A stretch of DNA of 64,000 nucleotides from Lates calcarifer (lineage: Eukaryota; Chordata; Actinopteri; Centropomidae), in the NCBI RefSeq assembly GCF_001640805.2, contig NC_066844.1:7968053-8032052 (forward strand). The letters run 5' to 3'. Shown here piece after piece: positions 1 through 10,677 of the stretch. Both the position numbers and the translations under genes were made by a program. Position 1 is the first letter of the stretch; each line of letters begins with the position of its first letter. Below the pieces are notes generated by a model. The model searched no databases and was not told the DNA's origin. It saw only the letters and a list, made by a program, of their open reading frames with translations.

Positions 1-686
1 TAGTACTACTACTAGTAGTAACACCAGCGTTTAATAATTCAAACTGTCTGTTGTGAACAGGGCTAGGCCTGCTAATTAACTAACACTGTATCATGCAGTG
101 GCCAAAAATCCTACACTTTCATACCATAGATAGATAGTTTCCTCTCAATCTTTCAAAACCATGACCATGTTTTGAAAGGCTTATGGAAAATCATGAATGG
201 AAATTACATAAATATGTTGCTATACTTTTAGCATTGTTCTAAACATCTTTCATTCACTGCCTTTTACTTCCATTAATAACTAAACTAATCCAAAACGCTT
301 TAGCATAAATACAGGTTACCATATATTTTTTTCCTTAACTTTATTTACAGAGTTAACAGTACAGAGTTAACAGTAGTCATGCAAAAACAAGTGCAAACTC
401 GAGTTTAGAGTCCACAGTTAGCAAATGCTGTAGATTCATTTGGAGACAGAGCTCACATTGGATATGAGAGATACAGAGTTTTCAAAATTTCTAGGAGCAA
501 ATGACCTATAGCTATAAAGTTTAAATGTTTGCTACTGACTTCAATGACTCCAATTCTTTGCTAGATTTGGGAGTAAGCTGAATCGTTGCACAGCTTCAAG
601 TCATCCTATTTCTCCACTCATTTGTCAGATTTCTCCTATAATCTGTCACTTGTCTGTACATGGAGGCACAATTACGCACATTTGTG
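1..686. other. 3' flank of the lipocalin array, no gene seen
   Basis: AT-rich sequence beyond the last exon of the leftmost lipocalin pseudogene. I see no exon with splice sites and no recognisable repeat. A short local repeat of the word acagagttaacagta sits near 345-375. Confidence 0.4.
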
Positions 687-1995
687 TCATTTAAAACAAA
701 GATCTGCGTACTTGGGCTTGGTAGGCAGTCTTTGATAAATCATGTCCCATAATCCAGATGTATCGATATCAATGTCATCATCGTCCGCAGGTGACTTGCA
801 GTTTTCATAGTCTGTGCAGGAAACAAAACAGAACATTTAATGAATAACATACTGACATTATTTTATCAGCAGTAACATTCGGTCTCCTACCTATTAAACA
901 GGTGACACATTTGAGATGAAAGCTTTGTGATGATTTCCTGTCTTGGAATGTCCACAGTATATATCAGTTTAACCCACACTATTGCACACATACTATATTT
1001 TACATATTTCCTTTTGCATACTACTAAAACCCTTTTATAGCTGAGATAGGTAAATAAACAATATACAGTAACAATTCAGAATTAGTTCATCCTTTTAGTC
1101 ATGTTGTGTCAGTGACATGGTTCTGGAATAGCAATGCCAGTCTGTTGGCTGGTCCGCCACTTGCTGGGTGTCTTGGTTAGTGTTAGGCCTGTAAGCTTCG
1201 TAATGTAACACTGTTTTTTGTGGTAACACGTCTAACTTCATCACACTCTATGAGTGTCTTGCCAAGTAGATTTCTTGCTCACAGTGCATTTCAAAAGGAG
1301 AAATGATCTTGCTCTCACTGGAGACTTGAGGCTTGATTTTGAGAACAAAGTTGCAATTTCTAACTCATGAACATATTTTGATCAACATAAAATAGTCACT
1401 GTGTATCAAACTTATTGGAAATACTATTACACATTCTCTTATGTCATCTTTCTGTTCTCCTTACTGAGAAGCAGAAAACTGCTGATGAAGGCATCCTTCT
1501 TTATAACGTGGCAGCGCACTTGGTTCATCACTTGGGGCATCTGTTGGAAACATAAGAACAGTGTGGATGGTAATAATACTTTAAATACGAAGTGCAACAT
1601 TTTAAATGTATCACAGGTTTAGCACTGTGCATCGTTTATAATGTCTGAGACTACACACAGTTAAACACAGTACATAAAACAAAACTCTTACTGTTGCTGT
1701 TAACTTCTGAAATGGTGGTGTTCCCATAGAAGAGTGGATGAATGTCCATACCTGCCAAGGATATATTAAAGATGTGAGAGAACTGGATTGAAAGAACAGC
1801 TGTATAGGACATAAAGATGTATGATGCACAAATACTCTGACTGCAGGAAGCATCTTACTGTTAAAGATCCATGCCAGTAAAAAGATTACTTACATTTTAA
1901 TCTTAAAGTTGTCATCGTAGATGAACAGTTTCAAAAAATGGTGGAATGGAACAGGTATTCAAGGACACAACCATAACGTACCATCTCCCAGACAA
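687..1995 (-). pseudogene. lipocalin-like gene copy 1, pseudogene lacking exon 1
   Basis: Exons 2-6 of the array's lipocalin gene are recognisable on the minus strand. Exon 2 starts at 1995 and keeps the GRW lipocalin signature, but a deletion brings an in-frame TGA near its end. Exon 3 (about 1696-1755) is 14 nt short, and exon 4 (about 1475-1535) has lost roughly 26 nt including the CPDC cysteines; both shift the frame. Exon 5 keeps only its first 40 nt or so and then runs into intron 5 (near 860-893). Exon 6 (687-811) begins with the usual acceptor and YENC, then ends at a TGA with a short tail. Exon 1 is absent: at 2087/2088 intron-1 sequence joins directly to the upstream promoter flank seen in the other copies, a loss of about 290 bp. 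With no signal peptide and several shifts it cannot make the family protein. Confidence 0.85.
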
Positions 1996-2163
1996 CTGAA
2001 ATAATGAAAAGCAATAATAGAACTAGCAATAATCTGAACCTTGTTATGTGAATAGTTTTGTCCACAACACATTTCAGGGAAAAGAAGTCCCTGTCTGAGT
2101 GGGTATGATGCAGATTACACCGATTTAAATGTTAACCTTGAATGTGATGCCACTAAAATGTAA

Positions 2164-2723
2164 CCCTCATGTTGTGTTCATTTCATGTTAAACAATTTTG
2201 TATTCCCAGTCAAAAATGACTGTTCCATTAAAACTCACCATAAAAACCTGTAATAATACATATTATCACTACTTGTTGTGTTAGATTTTTTAATTAAGTT
2301 ATTGTGAATATAACAAGTCTTGAAGTTCTATATGTTCATAGTGGCCTGTGTGCCTCATTGATCTGAGTTTATACACATGAACTCAAGTTCTAAAAACATA
2401 ATTTCTGGATTATTTTGACTATAAGAAATAATCAGGTGACACATGGTATTCCATCCTCACTGTCAGTTTCCTGGCCTCTCCCCCTCCTCATCGGTGTGGT
2501 GTGATCATCAAATATGTAATCAAGAGCCTCACTTAGGGTATATCGACCTGTCATGGTGCTGCCACACAATGAACTGTGAGCAGAGCATCAGAAAATATTA
2601 TATATCTAAGCTACGGGAAAAGTTCAGTGTTATTGAAATAATGTTAATGCAATTTTTTGTGAGAACTGTCAACACAGGTGTTGTTCCCGAGGGAGAGAAA
2701 CCCTACTGGGCAAAAGTTCCCAC

Positions 2724-2764
<41 letters not shown>

Positions 2765-3051
2765 CTTGGGTGTGTATGTCCATCTGACAAATGAGGATGT
2801 ACCTGAGCTCAGTTTTTACTCTAATTGTTGTTTCCCCCATTTATTTCTAATGAACGGTCATTTTTGACCAAAACATTAAGAGTGTACAAAAGTTGAATAA
2901 AACTCACAAAAGTATATACAGTTTATTTTGTGTGTTCAAATCCTCTTTGTGGCCAAAGTCATAGAATCTTAGGTCAATCTGAACAAATTAACTACATTTT
3001 TCAGAGATAACTTTTAAATCGGTCAAATTTGACTGGAACACAACATGAGGG
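2164..3051. mobile_element. piggyBac-like non-autonomous element, 888 bp
   Basis: The ends are inverted repeats starting CCCTCATGTTGTGTTC (2164 onward) and ending with its complement at 3051. The right end abuts TTAA (3052-3055) and the left end abuts GTAA (2160-2163), which I read as a TTAA duplication with one substitution. Paralogous flanks at 5391 and 9052 carry the uninserted site; the latter still reads TTTAATG. TTAA targeting and CCCT termini are hallmarks of piggyBac elements. Sub-terminal segments resembling tcatttttgacc occur near both ends in inverted orientation. A (TG)n run occupies about 2729-2761. No transposase frame is present, so it would have moved using a source in trans. 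Confidence 0.75.
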
Positions 3052-3230
3052 TTAATGTTTGCTCATCAAACACTATGCAGCACAGCTCCAATGGGACCCA
3101 GTGAGTGGTACATGTCAAAGTAACATCCAGATAAATGCTAGGATCCAAAGCTTCCCAGCAAAACACTGCATTGTTACAAGATGATCAATGTTATTCACTG
3201 CACCTATCACATGATTGGTGTGAGTTAATA

Positions 3231-3236
3231 TTTATT
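3231..3236 (-). terminator. poly(A) signal of lipocalin copy 2
   Basis: AATAAA on the minus strand (tttatt on plus), 21 bases past the stop codon. An equivalent signal lies at 10652-10657 behind copy 4 and at 6296-6301 behind copy 3. Confidence 0.6.
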
Positions 3237-3256
3237 ATAGTCGTGCCCCAGTGCAT

Positions 3257-5248
3257 TCACCATAAGCTAGCCCACTTTTGCTGAGCCCACCCAAAGGCAA
3301 CATTGGGATAATAAAGAAATTTCTGTGAAAGACAGTTGAATGACACTGTATAGATGTTTTTCAGGCTCTCAAACATTGTGCCTGATAATCCTGAGGTATC
3401 TTCGTCAATGTTGTCGCCAACTCGTGCAGTGCAGTTTTCATATTCTGTGCAGGAAGTAAAAGAGAAAATGAAAAATATATAATGAGCTGAGAATAATTGG
3501 AAGGAATCATCATTGTGATACAGCCCCACTACTCCTCCTTTGTCTTCATAAATTGACTGTAAAGACATTTTGCTATATTTATGAACAATACTTTTTTTCC
3601 CACATCTCACCATGATCAGAGTTAAAGACCTCTGGTGTATACCCGCCAAGACAATCTGCCTGTGTAGCAAACTCCTTCAGCTCAGCAGAAGTGAGAGTTT
3701 TTCTCCTACCTGTTAAACAGGTGACACATTTGAGATGAAAACCCTGTAATGATTTTCTGTCTTGTAATGTCTACAGTATATATCAGTTTAACCCATACTA
3801 CTGCACACATAATATATTTTATATATATTTACATGCCATTAAAGGCCTATTAGAGATAGGTAGAAACCATAATAAATCAGTGATAGTTAATACTCTGGAT
3901 ATATTTCAAAAGGAGAAATTAACTTGGAATAGACAGATTAAGTTGGAAACACTAGAGACTTAAGACTTGATTTAGATTTTAAATATTTTGAGAATGAGAC
4001 TTGGAATTTGCAACTCATGAGTATCTTTGGGTGAACATTACCTGCTTGACACCAGTATGTTAACATTGTTATAGTGATTAGTTTAAAGAACTGCTTGTGT
4101 CAGTGACATTTTAAGGCTGCATTTCTCTGTGTATCAAAATAACTGAAAATAGTATGACACATTTTCTTATGTCATTCCTCTGTTCTCCTTACTGAGAAGC
4201 AAAAAAGAGCTGATGTAGGCATCCTCTTTTATAACCAGGCAGTCAGGACAGCTGCTTTGCAGCAGCAACACACCTGGTTCACTACTTGAGGTATCTGTTG
4301 GAAACATAAGGAGAGTGTGGATAGTAATAATACTTGAAATACCTTACATTAAAACATAATAGTATAACAGTTCATCTATGTTAAAAAGTTAAGAATACAA
4401 ATATCATTATTAACATAAAAGATTACATTACAGAATATAACAAAAGAGAAAAGATTAGAAAGTGCAACAGCTCTATTTTACAGTGTCCTACTAATGATTT
4501 CAAAACGTAATTGTATCACAGGTTTAGCACAGCATTTTTAAAGATGCCTTAAACAACACACAATTAAACATCAGTGTACACAGTGTATTGAAGAAAGCTC
4601 TTACTGTTGCTGTCAACTTCAAGTATAGTGTTGTTCCCATAGAAAAGTGAAACAGTTTTATTATCACAATGTCCATACCTGCCAAGGATTTATTAAAGAT
4701 TTATCAGAGAGAAGTGGACTGGAAGAAAAGCTGTACACATCAACAGGACATGAAGATATATGATACACTTACATTTTAATCTTAATATTGCCATCGTAGA
4801 TGTTTGGTGTGTCCTTTGAGGTAAAGTCTGCAGCAATACTCGGCCAAAAAACAGTATTGAAAATTGCTGCAGGCAAACAGGTGTTTGAGGACATGGCTAC
4901 AAGATACCATCTACCAGGCAACTGAAACAATGAAAAAGGGGAATTTTGTTTATATATGTATTTTGATTTGTTAATGTTTTGCATAATCTGAAACTTTTTA
5001 TGTGAATAGTTTTTCCCACAACAAGTTTGAGGAAAAAGAAGTGTAACACAAACAGGTCCAATAGGTTTACTTTAGTTTTGTCTGAAAAAGCTGCCACAAA
5101 ATGATGATGTTTGTTATAAATGTGGAAGGAGACTTACATCTGGACCTTTGTCCACTGGCTTCAGCAGCTTCTCACAGGCCAGCGTTGCAGACTGACACAC
5201 TGAGGTGAGGCTCAGCACAACAACAGCAACACACAAAGTCTTCATCAT
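3257..5248 (-). CDS. lipocalin-like secreted protein, copy 2 (intact, 6 exons)
   Basis: Exons on the minus strand: 5138-5248, 4773-4921, 4605-4678, 4193-4294, 3611-3709 and 3257-3444, all with GT-AG junctions and matching phases; 240 residues. Residues 1-20 form a signal peptide (MMKTLCVAVVVLSLTSVCQS), so the product should be secreted. Exon 2 opens with the lipocalin GxW signature (G40-R41-W42) followed by YLVAMSSNTC. Exon 3 carries two N-glycosylation sequons (NKT, NNT). Exon 4 has a CPDC pair (C127, C130). The mature part has eight cysteines, enough for four disulfides. Exon 6 adds a tail beginning YENC and ending KWASLW, making the protein longer than a typical lipocalin of about 180-200 residues. 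Lipocalins bind small hydrophobic ligands, and fish have serum relatives such as the AGP, PSTBP and TBT-binding families, but I cannot assign this one to a named member or ligand. The start is the first of two adjacent ATGs; the second would also keep the signal. Confidence 0.8.
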
Positions 5249-5276
5249 GGCTCTGATGCCTCTGTCTCTCTCAGCT

Positions 5277-5300
5277 GTGTTTATATTGATATCACTGACC
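5277..5300 (-). promoter_or_regulatory. conserved core promoter block of lipocalin copy 2
   Basis: On the minus strand this reads GGTCAGTGATATCAATATAA followed by ACAC. The same block with a TATA-like ATATAA or GTATAA stands in front of copies 3, 4 and 5. The TATA-like word is only about 35 bases upstream of the first ATG, so the 5' leader should be very short. Confidence 0.6.
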
Positions 5301-6295
5301 ACTTATTTTTGAGCCTTATCTACCCACCCCTATCTGAGTGGGTATGATGCAGATTACACTGATCCAAATGTTAACCTTGAATGTGATGCCAGTAAAATGT
5401 AATGTTTGCTCATCAAACACACTGCTATGCAACACAGCTCTAGTGAGACCCAGTGTGTGGTACAGCTCAAAGTAACATCCAGATAAATGCCAGGACCAAA
5501 AGTTTCCCAGCAAACCACTGCATTGTTATGAGATGATCATGTAATTCACCTCACCTGTCACTGGTTTTAATGTTGTGGTTGATCAGTGTATCACAGCAAA
5601 ATCCCCAGTGTTAATTTTTCAGTGTTAGCTGACATTAATGGTGGTCTGTGTTATAGGGCTAGGGTTAGGTAACCCTAATACTTGATTTATCAAAACTAAC
5701 ATCCCTAGAGTACACTGGAAACCTTCAGTGTTCATTTTTCAACTTTTACAGTGTTGAAATAACATCTTTTCAGTGTTAACAGTGAAGAGAGTGGAGAAAT
5801 ATAGACACTTTTCTTGCGATTTTGCTGTGTACATGTATTGTGCATCTCTCAGTCAGTGAAAGAAGTGGTGTGATAGTGTCTACTAAGTTGAGATTTTAAA
5901 AATCTGATATGTCCGTGCTGAGTGGTAAATCAGTTCTAATGTTGTCTATATTATTTGTTTTGTTTTGTTTTGCTGAGCAAAAGTGGCAGTCCTCAAGAGG
6001 CTTCATGAGCAAGTAACATTGAAGTTTGTAATAAAAGTACAAATGTAATGTTAATTATCCATATAAACTGTATTAAAATGTTCACATGTATGTTTGTGAT
6101 CAGTTGATTCTAGTACACTTGAATATAATGTCAATTAAAACAAAAACACTTTACTTAGTTTTTGATTTACTGTTGTCCCACTAAACCTTTAAAATCTGAT
6201 TGAGGGAAAAGGGGGGTCTTGTAAGAGAATCTCTACCTTTAAAACAGCAAATCAGACAATAATCAATCAATAAATAGGATTAGGATGAGTGAATA
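5301..6295. repeat. duplicated intergenic spacer of the array
   Basis: The segment 5330-5540 repeats 2089-2160 plus 3056-3200 around copy 1. The segment around 5850-5990 (cagtgaaagaagtggtg, then gagcaaaagtggc) recurs at 10540-10620, 13640-13770 and 28570-28700. No gene is seen; it is part of the tandem unit. Confidence 0.6.
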
Positions 6296-6301
6296 TTTAT
6301 T

Positions 6302-6550
6302 GGTTGCCTGCGTGGGTTTTCTCTGAGTACTTTGGCTTCCTTCCACAGTCCAAAGACATACACATTAGGTTAACTGGTGACTTTAAATTGCCTCTAGGTC
6401 TGAATGTGAGTGTGAATAGTTGGTTGTCTATATATGTTGGCCCTACAGTGGACTGGCTATCCATACAGGGTGTACCCTGCCTTTTGCCCAATGCAAGGCT
6501 CCAGAACCACCTGTGAACCCTCACAGATAAGCGCTATAGATAATGAATGG
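6302..6550 (+). mobile_element. 5'-truncated tRNA-derived teleost SINE
   Basis: The stretch matches the 3' two thirds of the full SINE at 42354-42716: shared landmarks include ctttggcttccttccacagt, gactttaaattgcc, atatatgttggcc, cagggtgtaccctgcct and a tail with gataagcgctatagataatg. The tRNA-like head is missing. It lies between the last exon and the poly(A) signal of lipocalin copy 3, and its tail supplies that gene's stop codon. Confidence 0.8.
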
Positions 6551-8905
6551 AGGAATAAATCCACTGGAGAGCAGTGATGAGAAGCTTTCCCACATTTCCT
6601 GACCACCCTTAATGATAAAACGGATGGGCCGAGCAATTGTCTCTAAAAGACAGTTGTGCAGTGCTGCAGTCATGTTTTTCAGTGTTTGATAAATCATATA
6701 CAATAATCCTGAAGCATCAATATCAATTTCGTTGTCAACTGACTTGCAGTTTTCATATTCTGTGCAGGAAGCAAAAAAAGGGAAAAAAGAACAATAACAC
6801 ACTGACACTTTTACACTTTATATCACATTCTCTAATGTGCAGTGCAGTTACTAATAACCCCATGAAATTTTACCACGGCCTATACTGCATAGTATGGTGT
6901 ACCATAGTAATACCATGACCCAGAGGAGAATAAAATGGTACAAATCAACATACAGCCCCACTATACTTTCTTTGTCCTCATACACTGACTATAATGACAA
7001 TTTACTTTATATGAGCAATGCTTTTTTTCAAGTCTCACCGTGATCTGAGTTGAAGACCTCCGGTTTGTTCAAGATAAGACAATCCGCCTGTCTCTTAAAC
7101 TCCTCCAGCTCATCAGCAGTAACATTCTGTCTCCTACCTGTTGAACAGGTGACACATTTGAGATGAAAGCCTTGTGATGATTTTCTGTCTTGGAATGTCC
7201 ACAGTATACATCTCAGTTTAACCCACATTACTGCATACAAACACACACACACACTCATACTATATTCTACATATTTACTTTTACATGCTATTAAAGGCCT
7301 GTTGGAGATAGTTAGATAAACAGTAGCAGCTCAGTATAAGTTAATATTTTTAGGTATGCTAATATCAAGGCTTTGTGGATGACAATGTTTGTCTGCCAGC
7401 CATTAAGTCTGTCACTTTGGCCTAGACCGAAATGTAATATATCTGGGTTTCATATAGTGCCATCGGCAATTTTCAGTTTGTCCTATACTTTGATTTACAA
7501 CTAAATACCAGCAAAACTGATGGCATTACCATCAGCTTGTACTTTTTAGTGCTACTTAACAAATGTTAACATGCTATCACACTAACATCAGGTGGTGAAT
7601 ATGGTAAACATTGTACCCGCTTAACATCAGCATGTTAGCAATGTCATTGTGAACATGCTAGTATCAAGGCATTAGAGTGGTGGTCGATTATTTTTTATAA
7701 TCGTTAACTGAACAAAAAAGACAAAAACAGGACAACTAAAGATTTCACCTTGTGCTGTGAGAAATTATACCAGACACTTTCCCTTATTTTCTGATATTTT
7801 ATAGACAAAATAAGTCTAAATGGAGAATGAATGGTCTAAAGCAAGGCAAAGAAATTAGTCTCTCTGAGACTATGCTATTCTGTATTTCACCATTATTGAA
7901 AGTTTTTTTTTTATCCCTCCTTACTGTAGAGCATCAAATTGTTGAAGGTTGTATTCCCCTTTATAAGAAGACAGTCATAACATTCACTTTGCAGCAGCAC
8001 ATCTGGCACACCAGTTGGAGCATCTGTAGGAAACATCAGGAGTGTGGCTGGTAATAATTTATTGAATGATTTACATTCAAATCATGATCACATCAGTACT
8101 CTGTCTGTATTACAATGTTAAAAGAACAAATATCATTATTAACACAATATTTTTTTTAACATGATACATTAGGGAGTATGATTAAATTGTACAGGGCCTA
8201 TAAGACAGATTAAATGTATCACAGGTTTAGCACAGTCTGTGCATTGTTTAAAATGTCTGAAGCAACACATAATTAAACATCAGTGCACACAAAAAGATTC
8301 TTACTTTGCTTGTCGACATCAAACATTATGTTGTTCCTGTAGAACATATGACCATATCCTTTCATACAATATCCATGCCTGCAGTACAGATTTAAAAATG
8401 ATTAAAAAACTGAAAGAATCAGACAGGACAGGATGACATAAGATACAAACAAAACAAATATTGATGGTGTTATTCAAATTACCTTTAAAAACTCATGCTA
8501 TTAAGTTACAAGTAAAATCTAAAAAGATTTCTTACATGTTAATCTTAAAGTTGTATTGGTAGATATTTGGTGTCTCCTTTGCAGTAATGTTCAATGCAAT
8601 GCTTGGCAAAAATACAGGGTTTATTATTCCTGGAATCAAACAGATGTCTGAGGACATGGCTATAAGGTACCATCTCCCAGACAACTGAAATAACAAAAGT
8701 TTAATTAGTTAATTTATGTATTTTGACTTTGTAAATGTTTGATAAAGTTGTCACAAAAATATGATGTTAGTTTTAAATGTGGAAGGAGACTTACATCTGG
8801 ACCTTTGTCCACTGGCTTTAGCAGCTTCTCACAGGCCAGCGTTGCAGACTGACACACTGAGGTGAAACTCAGTGCAACAATAGCAACACACAAAGTCTTC
8901 ATCAT
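6521..8905 (-). CDS. lipocalin-like secreted protein, copy 3 (intact, SINE-derived C-terminus)
   Basis: Exons on the minus strand: 8795-8905, 8536-8684, 8305-8378, 7925-8023, 7039-7137 and 6521-6759; phases agree and the frame is open for 256 residues. The signal peptide starts MMKTLCVAIVALSFTSVC; the GRW motif follows at residues 40-42. The eight mature cysteines of copy 2 are kept, with CYDC in place of CPDC. A sequon (NTT) lies in exon 4 and NMT in exon 6. The tail differs from copy 2: after AALHNCLLETIARP the ancestral stop region reads through and the protein ends in residues encoded by the complement of a SINE tail (about 6521-6551), where the TGA lies. The ligand is unknown. The array context and good splice sites suggest it is transcribed, but the sequence alone cannot prove the odd C-terminus is stable. 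Confidence 0.75.
7370..7690. repeat. interspersed repeat of the atgctaacat-rich teleost family
   Basis: This lies in intron 5/4 territory of copy 3 and contains recurring words such as aacatgctagtatcaaggc, gtgaacatg and catgttagcaatgtc. Related segments occur at about 15215-15345, 53585-53990 and 55575-55800. Its superfamily is not assigned. Confidence 0.5.
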
Positions 8906-8936
8906 GGCTCTGATGCCTCTGTCTCTCTCTCAGGCC

Positions 8937-8960
8937 TGTTTTATATTGATATCACTGACC
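8937..8960 (-). promoter_or_regulatory. conserved core promoter block of lipocalin copy 3
   Basis: Minus-strand GGTCAGTGATATCAATATAA followed by AACA, equivalent to the block in front of copy 2, ending about 32 bases before the first ATG. Confidence 0.6.
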
Positions 8961-9060
8961 AGTTATTTTTGTGCCACATCTACCCACCCCCTGTCTGAGT
9001 GGAAACAATGCAGACTGCATTAATCCAAACCTCGAATGTGATGCCACTAAAATTTAATGT

Positions 9061-10620
9061 TTGCTCATCAAACACACTGCCATGCAACAGAGTTCCAAAA
9101 TGGGAGTGATATCCAGAGGTCAGTTTCATGCCTAAGAACTATCCAATAACTGTCTGTCTCAGGAAATCACTTACAATCTGTTTTGGTCACATGCACAAGC
9201 TTGATAAATCTTTCAGAAGTAAACTATCAGCTGTTATGTCTCGATTCTTATTCCCAGTTGCTCATCCTGTTTAGGGCTTGGGGAGGCAAATGCTTCTCCC
9301 ATTTTACAGTTATAGTCAAATTCCATACTTTGTTGATTTGTGAAGTGAGAAAGGGTAGATAGAGCCCCTGCTCCAAACAATGAATTAGCCTAAATTCAAA
9401 GGTAAGTCCACTGTTACTTTGTATTTTATGAACTTAAGAAAATAGAAGTCTAATTGTGGCTTGTGCAAAAGTTTTGAAGCCTTTCCACTTGAAAAGTCTC
9501 AGGACTTCATTAACTTGTTTGGCCTTAATTGACTCTTTAGAATTTAAATGACAGGTCAGGCACTGTCATTAGGAGCAGTCATCCGATGACATATTCTCTG
9601 ATTCTTCAAACTTTGTGGAAACACCAAACAACTGCGGTCCCCTCTCAGCAACTGGCTGCGGGTCAGAAAATGAAGCTAAATGTTGCTTACAAAGCAGGCA
9701 AGGGCATAAAAAGATGCAACTTCGTGCCTGCGGTATAAACTGTCCAAACTGTCATTAAGAAGCTGCAGATAAATGGAACTGTGAAAGTCAAGACAAGATC
9801 TGGAAGACTGAGAAAACATTCGGATAAAACTGCACGTCTGCTGGGCTGAGAGGCCAAAACCTCCATATGCCTTAATGTAACCTGTAACACTACAGACAAG
9901 CATTAATAGGTCCTTGTTAATAATATGCTCCTTGACCATGGACATGATGTTGGCATTAACTAGTTAGCTGGGCATGATAACAGTTGCAGCTTACTTTAGA
10001 GCGGATAAACTGTTAAATTCATACCTTTACTCTTGTTTTGCTCTCATTAATCTGCAGTGGGAGATGTAGTCAGTCAGAGCTAAGTGTCATGAAATCATCA
10101 CCACGATCATTTACAGGATTTAGAGAGAGAGAGATCTTTTTGGACAGCATACATTACAAAGTCCACTTTATCTTGTTAAACTGGCATTTCTTTATCAGCA
10201 AAATCAGTTGTTTGTTCAGCATACACCCACACACAAAAACATACATGACCTCTGCTCTGTAGGAGGGCCCCTGTTTGGCTCTGGGCCTTTTAAATCAATC
10301 AAGGCTCCCCCTCTCTATTTTATCATTTTGAGAAAATCCTCAAGTTATGTAAAATATGTGATGGATACTGTATATCATGAAATATGATTATGGGTTCATG
10401 GCTGTAGCATGTGGTAATTATTGAAGTGTTTCTCCACAGGTTATGATTGGAGTTAATGTACAACCATTTTTTAAAAAAGAATTCTTAGAAGATATACTGA
10501 CACTCTTACATGTAAACACATACACCGTGGATCTCAGTCACTCTTTCACTGAAAGAAGTGGTGCAATAGTGTTTACTCATTTGTAGGAGGAGATGTAATT
10601 TTTGACGATCTAATGAGTCC
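9061..10620. other. spacer between copies 3 and 4, no gene
   Basis: The left end repeats the promoter flank (gtttgctcatcaaacacact). The middle (about 9150-10330) has no exon or repeat I can name. The right end (about 10520-10620) is array spacer again. Confidence 0.4.
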
Positions 10621-10677
10621 AATCAATCAACATGATTGATGTGAGTTAATATTTATTATGATCAAGCCTTAGTGTAT

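Noticed and set aside
2443..2787. 114-codon plus-strand frame
   Set aside because: It lies inside the piggyBac-like element and ends in a (TG)n microsatellite; no transposase motif.
6289..6524. open frames on both strands of about 75 codons
   Set aside because: They are readings of the SINE at 6302-6550.
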